Assembly (NCBI GenBank): GCA_021613335.1 | Contig: JAJTWR010000326.1 | Coordinates: 130,001 to 194,000, forward strand | DNA: 64,000 nt | Reading direction: 5' to 3' | DNA from: Whitmania pigra | Lineage: Eukaryota; Annelida; Clitellata; Hirudinida; Haemopidae | Shown: positions 34,101 to 64,000 of the stretch, piece by piece | How the letters are laid out: the number at the start of each line of letters is the position of its first letter | How positions within the stretch are numbered: position 1 is the first letter of the stretch | Notes under the pieces: generated by a model | The model's input: the letters and a program-made list of their open reading frames with translations, nothing else | Databases searched by the model: none | What the model was told of the DNA's origin: nothing | Position numbers and translations under genes: made by a program

Positions 34101-34871
34101 AGTTATGTAATTCTCAGAAAAAATGAGTATCCCACTCGGACCATAATCACCACCAGGAACTGTGACGAGCGTGTGGGCATGTTCTTCAATTGGTTCAGAG
34201 TACTTCCTCGTCATATGGTTGACACCGAGATCCAGTTCATAATAAGTCAGCACCTGTTTCTGATTTCTGACAATTTCACCTGTGTAATCCTGATCTGCCT
34301 CTTCATACTCAAGTTCCAAACATGCAAAGGTTGGGTTCTCAAATCCGACGTCAACTCCGACAATGTCGAAGAGTATGGTGCTGTTCTTATGAGCTTCCAA
34401 AGGAGAACTAATGGTCAAGTGAGCATGTGCATCTCGATTAAGAATGTACCCCAACTTCTGCTTGTCAGTCGCGGCAATCATTACGGCTCTTCCCTTTGGG
34501 TCCACGGCAAGATATTGGCCTGGAACAGTCCTTCTGCAACCACTTCTTCCAAATGTTTCTTGCTGAAGACTAACAAAAGCATTTTTTCCAGGAACGTATT
34601 CCAAAATAGCAATCCTACCTGCGTCACTTCCAACGACTACATAGTCTTTCTTTCCTCCTGTTTGGCGGAATGGTATGAGAGATCTAATTGTTCCGAAAAC
34701 TTCTTCGGTAACAAGAGAGTGAATGTTTCCGCTAATCGGGTCGAATCTTAATATTCCGAGGCATTTTCCTTTTGCAATGACGATTTCTTGCAGCTTTGCG
34801 CCGGAAAAGTTTCCTTGTATGGCATGTGTAATGTCCGTTGCTTTTACGAGATTTAAATTATAAAGATGCAT
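31194..34871 (-). CDS. SF3B3: Splicing factor 3B subunit 3 (SF3b130/SAP130)
   Basis: A core scaffold of the SF3b complex of U2 snRNP in the nucleus; it helps recognise the branch site. It is a single uninterrupted frame of 1225 residues, against about 1217 in human. The N-terminus (MHLYNLNLVKATDITHAIQG) and C-terminus (DIFKQLEDMRTKYTF) match family ends. Three beta-propellers occupy most of the protein: the MMS1-type N-terminal region, then the CPSF_A domain over the last third (GYELLLYTTISGSIGMLAP, then LEMHMRTEFTSLIGRDHLSF). The absence of introns contrasts with the intron-rich neighbours. No frameshift or internal stop is present. Confidence 0.97.
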   Translation of the reverse strand: MHLYNLNLVKATDITHAIQGNFSGAKLQEIVIAKGKCLGILRFDPISGNIHSLVTEEVFGTIRSLIPFRQTGGKKDYVVVGSDAGRIAILEYVPGKNAFVSLQQETFGRSGCRRTVPGQYLAVDPKGRAVMIAATDKQKLGYILNRDAHAHLTISSPLEAHKNSTILFDIVGVDVGFENPTFACLELEYEEADQDYTGEIVRNQKQVLTYYELDLGVNHMTRKYSEPIEEHAHTLVTVPGGDYGPSGILIFSENYITYKNPGSQVDVRCPIPRRRNDLDDPDRVTIFHCSATYITKQNKQIAFFFFAQTDKGDIFKITLTSVHGVVTEIKLKYFDTVPCATSMCILKAEKTGFLFCASHYGNHHFYQIVGLGDNEDEPEFSSAMELEDGDTFFFVPRSLKNLVLVDEIPSLYPILGCQIGELANEDTPQLYVACGTGPRSTLRMLKHGLEVTEMAVSELPGNPNAVWTVKKRVTDTYDAYIVVSFFNATLVLSVGETIEEVTDSGFLGTSPTLSCSQLGDDELVQVYPEGIRIVRSDKRVNEWKSPNKKMIMKCAVNQRQVVIALTGGELVYFQLDQVGQLNEYTERKEMNVDVTCMTLGRVPNGELYSRFLGVGLANGTINIISLGPSDCLSVLSVQSLPSIPESICILEFGCSSTNGSGRAANREENNIYLNVGLQNGTLLRSVLDSVTGDLTDTRTRYLGAKPIKLFRINVQGSESLLAMSSRTWLSYAHQNRLNLDPLSYDTLEYASGFSSDQCPMGIVAINANTLRILTLEKLGTVFNQTVIPLQYTPRKLVLHPPSRNVILIETEHNAYTEETKIAKKNQMAREMIEAAQDDEEQLACEMAQAFLEENLPEDIFGRSKPGVGTWASVIRIVNPISQKTVFKLPLEQNEAATSLCLTKFAAYPDEDFVIVGVARNLVLNPRSFGSASIHVYHLTCGGEKLEFVHKTPVDEVPNAISPFMGRILVGVGRFLRLYDLGKKKLLKKCENKHIPNMIVNIQTMGNRIAVSDVQESCHFLTYKTHENQLIIFADDHVPRFVVTTCFVDYNTIAGADKFGNIWLSRIPSSVTDDVDEDPTGNKALWDRGMLGGASQKVYTMANFHIGEIVTSIQKTTMVPGGYELLLYTTISGSIGMLAPVNLTKTQDFLQNLEMHMRTEFTSLIGRDHLSFRSYHSPVVGVIDGDLCELYHFLEPSAQNRIAEELDKSPNDIFKQLEDMRTKYTF

Positions 34872-35546
34872 ATTTGCAATATTTAGATGAAGTTGCTTCT
34901 ATCTTGAGTTGAAATGGGGAATTATCTGTGCTTTTAACCAATCTTTAATTCGTTTCCCTTACGAATAAAAGATTACAAATATTATAAATTAACTAATTAA
35001 AATTCAATTATATTATCAAATTTTATTTAATTTTAAAATTTAATTAGATTTTCAAATTTTAATTAAAAACATTTTTACTTTTATTTCTATAGAAATAAAA
35101 AAGTTTATTGTCTTAATTAATTTATTAATTTAATAATTAACCGAGTAGGAGTGAATGTTATTAATATCCTCTTATGTACAAAAATGACTTTCTGTATGTT
35201 CGCTCATCAAGTTGAATGGATGAAAATGGATGATTTTCGTCCAGAAAATGAATAACAGTAATAAAACATTCGAACTTCTTATTTATTTATCCGTTCATTT
35301 CTTACACCTACGAAAAATATAAACCAAAATTCGAGTTTGCACAAAAAAGACTTTGATTGCGCTCAAAGTTTGTCCGAAAGGAAAACTGTTCCCATACATA
35401 AACTAAACGACTTATTACATCATACAATTATATGAGTAAATGTCAAAATATAAATATTATGGTAGAATTTGAAGGAATAAATCAATAAATCAGTGTTATG
35501 ATGAGTATATATTAACGTCCGTTGATTAACGAGGTTATTTTGAATA
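34872..35546. other. SF3B3 upstream region
   Basis: Very AT-rich, with AATTTTAATTAA-like runs at 34985-35070. It should contain the SF3B3 promoter. No coding exon or RNA gene is recognised. Confidence 0.4.
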
Positions 35547-40376
<4,830 letters not shown>

Positions 40377-41762
40377 CTCAGACAAAAGAGTTTTTTAGAG
40401 GGGAAGAAGTAGGGTTCATTTATTTGCTGTTGAAAAGTTGAGATGTCTGAGATGAGCTGCAACATCCCAATGTTTTACCTCATTCGTCCATTCGTTAATT
40501 ATTTTGAATTCATTGAAGCTTAAAAGACAAATTCATCATGTTCATTGAGTTGAGGATTGTTATGTTTTGTTCTTATTTTATTTATTTATTTATTTACTTT
40601 ATTTGGTATCAAGTTATACATGCAATCAACTTTCCGACCAAGAGCAGGCCTAGAGGAGACAATTCGATATTTTGGGAACTAAGGCTATTCCGAGGTTTGG
40701 GGAGGCCTATTGCAAAATTTAGGTCCTCTGCTATTTTGGAATGCAATATACGATCCACTTATGTAAGTTTTAGAAACGGAAAAGCAAAAAGCAAAGTCAT
40801 GATTATTTTTTTAAATAGTCTTTGAATCGTTAAATTTTATCTATTTAAAAAAGTATTAATATATGTATACATTACAGTTATATATATAGTTATAAATTAT
40901 AAATATTACAGAAGTTAGTTAATTTAATTCCATTAGTGCGACTTTCGAGACCCCATTTGGAGTGGAGGCGTGAGCCAAGTGATAGATAAACCCTATGATA
41001 AACCCAAGGTGTTATTGAGCAAAACAGCTGTAATTGACCTGCAGGTAGCCCTTGCACAAAGAAACTCTTAAGGCACTCTGTGGCTTTAAAAATATTCTTT
41101 TATGGCAAGTACATACAATTTTCTAAGCTGCTTGTGACTTGCCAACATAGGGACATTTTTGAATGTTCAAGTTTAAATAAATCATTTATTCAATTTTAAA
41201 GCATGAATTAGTCGTAAAATGTAAGACATATGAAACTTTATATGATGTTTCATGTCTTAGGTGAAGTCTTATTTGATTTATTTCATTAACCAGGAACTCG
41301 ACGGACTTAAACAAAATTTGTAAATATTGTCGAAACAGAAGTTAATTTTATTCCAAGTCGTTCACGTTTTGAAACTTAATGAATTGAATAATCTAGGTGA
41401 CTTGAAATAATAACTAGTTCAAGATACCACGAATATTCTGTCCACGTCTCAAACGAATTCACTAGAGCGAATCTTTCTTCAATCACGACTACGATGTGCA
41501 ATCATGCTTATCTGAGCCAGAAGCAATCTTTAGATGGGCTAAAACGAAAAGCTTTCAATGGTCGACGCCTTTGCAACTCGAAAGGGCTGACTGCGGAGTC
41601 TCTGAAATCCTCCTTTTTTGTTGACATAAACTTGTTGGCTTCTCGTGAAGACAGAATTAATTTCGTATTTTTCGAAACTTATCCAATTTGTTCGAGTTCG
41701 ATTTCAAATGATAGAAGATTCGTATATAAGTAACGTATTGATAGTGTAAAACAGCAATTAAA
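40377..41762. other. Divergent intergenic region
   Basis: It lies between the 5' side of the unrecognised minus-strand gene and the claudin-like plus-strand gene, so it should contain both promoters and missing 5' exons. The 95-codon frame at 40538-40825 and the 79-codon frame at 41494-41733 show no family signal; the latter may be 5' UTR of the claudin-like transcript. Confidence 0.4.
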
Positions 41763-44257
41763 ATGGGTGATGGGATATTGTTGGCTCCTTATCCGGTCGT
41801 AAACTACAATCCTTTTGCCGCGGCTCCTCAAGGTCAAGTTGTATTTCAATCATCCAACCTAACTGCTCCAGCTGCAAATGTTGTCAGCCCAACATTAATA
41901 ACATCAACAACGTCAGCAACAACAACAACGAGCACATCAGTGGAAGATAAAGCAACCTTGGAACTCAAGACTCAGAAGCTCAAGGATAGATACAAAGATA
42001 GGGAAGAACAGAAAGCTATAGCAGCAGAAGAGGTAAATTTTATCAAGAACGGACAAACGTGTCTATTGGCCCTAGGAGCTATTTTTACTTTCCTGGCTCT
42101 GGCAGCTGCTGTGGTTGCCTTTGGAACACCGGAATGGAGGGTTTACGATGTCAACGAACAGCAAGTGAAATTATTCATCGAAACTCATCCTCATCTCAAC
42201 ATCTGCACCACTAACACCAGGGAAACCACTTGCCAGTTTTTAACTCAACGAGTCCGAGGTCTTTTCGTGACGTGTTATTCAGACGGAATCAGTAAGACTT
42301 ACTTTCAGTACATTGTATTCTTTCTCTAATTATGATATTTCTAATAGTGAAAACAAATGATTTGAATTAATCATTTAATACATTAATTATCGGTATTGAG
42401 TGAGACAGTGACTCAAAAGAGATATTTGCAAAAATTAAAGCAACAATTAAAATGGGTGATGGAATATTATCATTAGCCACTTTACGGCTTATTTTTAACA
42501 CGAACTTTTTCACAAAAAAATCCTAAATTCATCATTCCCGTTATAATCAATACAAGCAAACCAAAATGTATTTCAAGCGATGTTTATAGTGTTACCAATA
42601 ATAGATGAGTCACTCATCCATAATCACCACTTTCCAGTACTTCTTAAGGCTTACCCAAATGCAATGACTTCACCCTGGGTCAACGGTTGGAATTGTGTCT
42701 GGGAACAAAAGTACAATCTCCAAACAACACCAATCACTGTTGAAGCCAACTGTGCAAGCGATCCAAGTCAGAAAAATGGACAGGCCATGGTTGATACTAA
42801 CACGAGTGAGATATTAGATCATTTCTCTCTTTCAAATTTATGAATTAATGTTTCGACATATAAGTAAGAAATTAATATTTCCTATATGTTAACGTCGATT
42901 TTACAATAATTACATTTAAATATTTGTGAAATTTATTTAAAATTAACGCGAACAATATTTCAAGATATCATGAGGACGCAATGGCTAGCGTTTGCAGCCG
43001 CCATCATTTGCCTCGCCGTGGGATTCATCTTTACCTTGGTTTCCTGCCGCCAATTTAGAGTTGGTGGATCTATGTGTTCAGGAATACTTCTGCTCTTTGC
43101 AGGTTGAGAGACGCTTTATTAACCACGTTTCCAGTTAATTATTTTTATAATAAAACATAATTCTTTTTCAAAATAAAATTTCCACTAATAATTGATCCCA
43201 TTACAATGATTTAAAATGAATACATTTTATAAAACATCAAGCAATCCTACTTCTCATTGGAATGGCTCTTTACCATGCTTACACCTACATGGAGGAGGAA
43301 ACCTTAAGATGTCCCCCGTTTTATGCCACTATGAAGAAAGACATATTCTCTGTTAGTTAAGCTACATTGATTTTCATATATCATTGTTTTATATTTGACA
43401 CGTTCTCATTATTTTGTTAATATCCACAGGGTGTGTACAGCAATACTTCCGCGTCGTTTGGATTCTCCTTCTACCTCGGATGGTCCAGTTTTGCCATGGC
43501 CATATTAGGCTGTGCTTTTGTTCTTGCTGTCGGATGTATAAGACGAAGAGCTCAAGTTCAAATTGATAAAGCCATGTACCGGTTAACCCAAATTACCAAG
43601 GAAGAGAGGACCGAAAAGAAATTTGAAGAAATGGAAGCCAAGAAGAGGAGGAAGGAGCTGGAAAAGCAGATGAAGATGGAAGCCAGACTGAAAACTCCAC
43701 AGACTTCGATGGTATCCACTCCAATTAATAACGGAGGTATTCTGGCTTTATTTAGTAACATGAAAAGAAGAAGGGCAAGGCGAGTAAGTGATAGCGAGAT
43801 TGATTTAAATATAAATTCCCTCAAGAAGGAAAAACAAGAAAGACTGAGGCGACTTAGAAACGAGGCAGAAGACGAAATAGAACTGGAGAGTAGCAAGATC
43901 AAAGCACGCAAAAACAAACAGCTCAAGGAACTCAAAAAAGCTCAGCAAGACTTGGAAGAAATGGAAGAGAAGATCAGAATCTTAGAGAGAACGAAAAAAC
44001 AAAAGAAAAAGAGTAAGAAAGTGGATAATTCTTCATCGGATAGTGACAGTGATGCCGAGATGAAAAAGAATCGACGTCAGAAGAAACGCCCCAGAAGCGT
44101 TGATAGCTTCGGAAGTTCGGCTGGAGAAAATTGGTTCAGAATTGATCGCAAATGTGGCAGAGTGGTAGGCCCCACTGAATTCCGTCAACAAAGTTGTTGT
44201 GATCCTTATACCCTCCATTTGCCGACTGGATTCAATCCTCCTCCGTATTATCCTTGA
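41763..44257 (+). CDS. Claudin-like four-pass membrane protein with long charged coiled-coil tail
   Basis: Five exons in phase: 41763-42291, 42638-42805, 42965-43102, 43242-43351, 43430-44257; 590 residues. The N-terminus is cytosolic and Pro/Ala/Thr-rich. TM1 is about residues 100-120 (CLLALGAIFTFLALAAAVVA). The first extracellular loop has PEWRVYD, Cys pairs and RGLFVTCY, which fits the claudin-superfamily W...GLW..C pattern, and continues through WNCVWE. TM2 (WLAFAAAIICLAVGFIFTLV), TM3 (GILLLFAILLLIGMALYH) and TM4 (LGWSSFAMAILGCAFVLAVG) follow. The remaining 250 residues are a Lys/Glu-rich coiled coil (KEERTEKKFEEMEAKKRRKE onward) ending FNPPPYYP. Family members act in cell junctions or as channel subunits. 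The tail is much longer than in classical claudins. Confidence 0.8.
42440..42480 (+). pseudogene. Intronic duplicate of the claudin-like gene's start
   Basis: CAATTAAAATGGGTGATGG followed by [AG]ATATT occurs both at the true start (41755-41780) and here in intron 1. The frame runs on for about 25 codons to a stop with no donor, so it looks like a short partial duplication and not a working alternative first exon. Confidence 0.6.
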
Positions 44258-44677
44258 ATTCCAAGATGCAATTATTTGGATTTGTCTTTTGATTCATGTT
44301 TCAAACAATAATTTCATGACATAGCATTTCAAGTATTGAGTTAATTAGATATTTAAATTTCTTTCGTGCCTAACTCTTTCTTTAATTTAGATTTAAGATT
44401 TTAACTTGCCTATTTTAATATTGAAACTTATCACGACTTTTTCACATGTTTTCACGGTTGGTTCTGCTGTGTTTGATTATCTCTATATATTGTCCTAAAC
44501 TAACTTGGCATAAATTTTGTTTGGAACAAATTATTGCTATGTAAATTCAGCTAAGTTCTCAAATAATTTCATAAACTATTGTTTTTGCTTAGACGTTTAG
44601 GCAAGTGGTCCAGTTTAATTAAGAGTTTCACAAATAGCACACAAAACAGTAACGTTGTTTATATAACTTATGAATGA

Positions 44678-44683
44678 AATAAA
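44678..44683 (+). promoter_or_regulatory. Polyadenylation signal AATAAA
   Basis: A canonical hexamer 420 bp after the claudin-like stop codon. Between lies AT-rich sequence with no coding signal. Confidence 0.35.
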
Positions 44684-44789
44684 GTTAAAATCGTGCGACA
44701 ACATTGTAAGATATTTATACTGAAAATAATTATAAAGTTTCATGTGTGTCTTAAGCGTAAAATAAAGCCTAACACTGCTCATGCCATTG

Positions 44790-46080
44790 TTGGCAGTGCT
44801 GAGGGAGTTGGTATAATCTTTTCTGACTATATCGAAAGGAAAATGATTCTCTTGGGAAGAAGTCAAACAGTACTGTCTTCATCCTCGTACAACGCTAAAC
44901 AGTACATTCAATTGGGCTCCGTACTGGGACCAATTCTCTTTTCTGTATACGTTACGGACATAGCGGGCGTCGTCACCGCACACGGCCTCTTCAGTCACCA
45001 GTACGCGGACGACATCCAAGTCTATGGCCACTGCAACCTTGAAAGAGCTTCAGCTTTTGTCAGTCGAGTGTCAACTTGTCTCGAGGAGGTCGTCTCTTAG
45101 ACATCATCCAATCGACTACGACTCAACCCTGACAAGACGGAGGCAATATGGTTTGGATCTGCTGCCAGATGCAACCGCATTAACTCCATTAGCTCACTAG
45201 AACTGGCAGGTGTTACTATTAGCCCTTCACAGACAGTCAGAAGCCTCGGGGCATATCTTGAAACAACCCTGACGATGAATCCTCACATTAATCGGGTTGC
45301 TGCAAGATGTTACGCTAGGCTTCGCGTCCTCAAGGAGGCTAAACCATTCGTCCCACAACAAATTTGTATATTCCTCATAGTTTAGCTCAACCAATCAAAG
45401 CTTGATTATTGCAATTCGATTCTTGCCAATGTCAACTGCCAGATTCTCCACACACTTCAAGCAGTCATGAATGCGGAGGCGAGTAGGAATCGACCGGAAT
45501 TACGGCCCCGGCCATTTTGCTGACCCCGGCCTCGGCCCGGCTAAAATTAGCCGGGGAATGACGTAATTGACAAAAAAAAATTTTTAAACACTTTTTTTTA
45601 CATGCACATTTTTATTCTAACTCAAAGTTGCCATACAAATAGTCGTTCGGGGGAATAAAACTTTTGGGCATTTCACAAGATTCCTCAGTCTACAATAGAT
45701 TTTTATTTGTCATAAAGTGAAGAACATTACTAACTAATAATTTAAAACATACCGAACTAGAAATGTCTTCATGTCGTCATGGAGTATTGAATTGGTGACC
45801 ACTAAGTGCAAAATGTGGCAAAAACATCCCATTCCTCCATATCCAGACTTACTAAACTTCTAACAGGCGCATCATCTGTCCCCGGCAGGGCTTCCATCCG
45901 GTCCTCTAGCAACAAGACTCTTGTTTTTCCTATATCCCGGACAGTCAAGCAGGGAGACCGGTCACTTCCCACCGAGATACGTTGTGCTCCGACAATAGAA
46001 CTGTTTAAATCATTACTTATAACTTACCTTTCCAACGCCCCTATTGAATTAATTTTAATTTTGTCTGCAAAATTTTAACG
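44790..46080 (+). mobile_element. Dead CR1/L2-type non-LTR retrotransposon, reverse transcriptase fragment
   Basis: Translated blocks: FSDYIERK, LGSVLGPILFSVYVTDIAG, then the catalytic box YADDIQVYGHC, RLRLNPDKTEAIWFGS, VRSLGAYLETTLTMNPHINR, LDYCNSILANV and HTLQAVMNAEA, then after a gap the 3' end block SLPTEIRC...FKSLLITYL (45950-46040). The order is that of the CR1/L2/jockey clade RT. In-frame stops at 45098-45100 and near 45373, and loss of the 5' half, show that it is inactive. The RT and 3' end are separated by about 310 bp of unrelated sequence. Confidence 0.88.
45487..45800. mobile_element. Probable insertion inside the retrotransposon fossil
   Basis: Between RT block QAVMNAEA and the 3' terminal block lies a GC-rich stretch (CCCCGGCC, CCTCGGCCCGGC, GCCGGGG at 45505-45557) followed by AT-rich sequence unlike the rest of the element. 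It interrupts homology, so a nested element is likely. Clear termini were not found. Confidence 0.4.
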
Positions 46081-47044
46081 TCCCAAAGTACATCCAACTC
46101 ATCGACAGAGCATGGATATAAATTATATTATATTGTGGGCTGCAGTAATTATATTACTTGAAAAGTTGGAAAATTAACGCCCAATTAGCTTAATGTAGAG
46201 AAAATCATGACGTTTGTAGAGGATGACTGCTATATCTGTGACTTTTAGAACAAAAAGTACTAACTTCGCATAGAATTTTATTTTCTTGAGCAATGAAATC
46301 AAGTGTGAAGTATGATTGATCTGTAATAGTGAACAAGGTTTATATTATTACGGTTTTTAAGCACCTTTTGATAAACATTTATGAATTTCATAAATACGTT
46401 TTTTAATCCAGCTACAATTTATTCATTTAAATAACTAGTTCGCACGCGCGCTGATTTGGCATCGCCAACTTTTCATTTAACGGGCATGGGTTCGTCTGAG
46501 ATCCATCGGCCGAATGTGGCTGAGGTGGAATTGGAAGCAGTTGAGCGTGTTTGCGAACAAGTGACGATTTGTTTTAGTAGGTAGAATAGTTTGCACTGTT
46601 GAGAATACAAATTCACTTGAATCTTCGTAAAGGAATAGCAAAATATTGCTTCAATTTCATCCTTGAAGCCCATTAAACGATTAAAATTAAAATTGGCTGT
46701 GATAAAGCTTCGGACAAAGTCGTAATTTAAGATTTACTTGTTTGTGAGAGTGTCTCATTTATTTCTTGTTTGGCATATTGACACAAGTCTTTTCACTAGC
46801 TTTAAGAGATAACATAAAATTGGAATATCTAGTTTCTAATTTTGTAAAATTATGTCTTATTGAGTATCATATATTAGTAAAGTTATTCAAGATTAAAATT
46901 TTGTGCTAATTGCCTGGGCCTCCTTAAACAGTGTTCTGCCTTGAATCCATTCTATTCAGTGTGCTAAAATAAATAACACATTTGGACAAATGTCATTGGG
47001 AAAATATTGACACACCGGATCAAAGATATTGATGACACGGATCG
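46081..47044. other. Intergenic upstream of the PLEKHH gene
   Basis: A CpG-containing patch at 46438-46585 includes an ATG (46488) opening 31 codons that end at a possible donor (TAG|GTAGAA). It could be a 5' exon of the PLEKHH gene, but no supporting acceptor was identified. Otherwise AT-rich with no features. Confidence 0.3.

Positions 47045-64000
<16,956 letters not shown>

Noticed and set aside
33780..34751. 323-codon plus-strand open frame
   Set aside because: It lies wholly antisense to SF3B3, whose coding frame is unmistakable; a shadow frame.
43558..43935. 125-codon minus-strand frame rich in Leu and Ser
   Set aside because: It is the complement of the Lys/Glu-rich coiled-coil exon of the claudin-like gene.

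Overview
The window is nuclear DNA of an AT-rich invertebrate animal. The evidence is split genes with GT-AG introns, AATAAA polyadenylation signals, metazoan gene families (CDK2AP, a PLEKHH/MAX-1-type MyTH4-FERM protein, a claudin-like four-pass membrane protein, cytochrome b561) and many animal-type transposon remnants and trinucleotide arrays. I cannot place the phylum from the sequence alone. No bacterial operon, CRISPR array, rRNA or convincing tRNA was seen.

Layout. 1-14865 (minus): the 5' part of a very large secreted or surface protein, made of a signal-peptide exon followed by about 44 small exons that each encode one cysteine-rich module; the gene runs off the left edge. 14866-19770: non-coding DNA with a 770-bp (AAT)n array and a 732-bp inverted-repeat element. 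19774-24547 (plus): CDK2AP1/2-like gene, DPH7 (diphthamide biosynthesis, seven exons) and an unrecognised small coiled-coil protein. 25127-26224 (minus): mitochondrial ribosomal protein L12. 28456-29202 (minus): cytochrome b561. 29844-30428: a hAT transposon relic with perfect 8-bp target duplication. 31194-34871 (minus): SF3B3, uninterrupted. 35547-40376 (minus): an unrecognised gene reconstructed from six or seven small exons. 41763-44257 (plus): claudin-like membrane protein with a charged coiled-coil tail. 44790-46080: dead non-LTR retrotransposon. 47045-62903 (plus): PLEKHH1/2 (MAX-1) orthologue, 19 exons found, continuing past the right edge.

The genes are mostly unrelated housekeeping and cell-surface functions and do not form a pathway. 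The most informative new material is the giant cysteine-rich modular gene, the unrecognised 35.5-40.4 kb gene, and a set of small mobile elements whose boundaries can be read directly: a hAT relic (8-bp duplication), two copies of a MITE with 9-bp duplications, and two very short retroposed tails (48 and 61 bp) with 12-13-bp duplications.

Exon boundaries were derived by eye from splice consensus, phase agreement and family knowledge. Those given to the base were checked for phase; those marked 'about' may be off by several bases.
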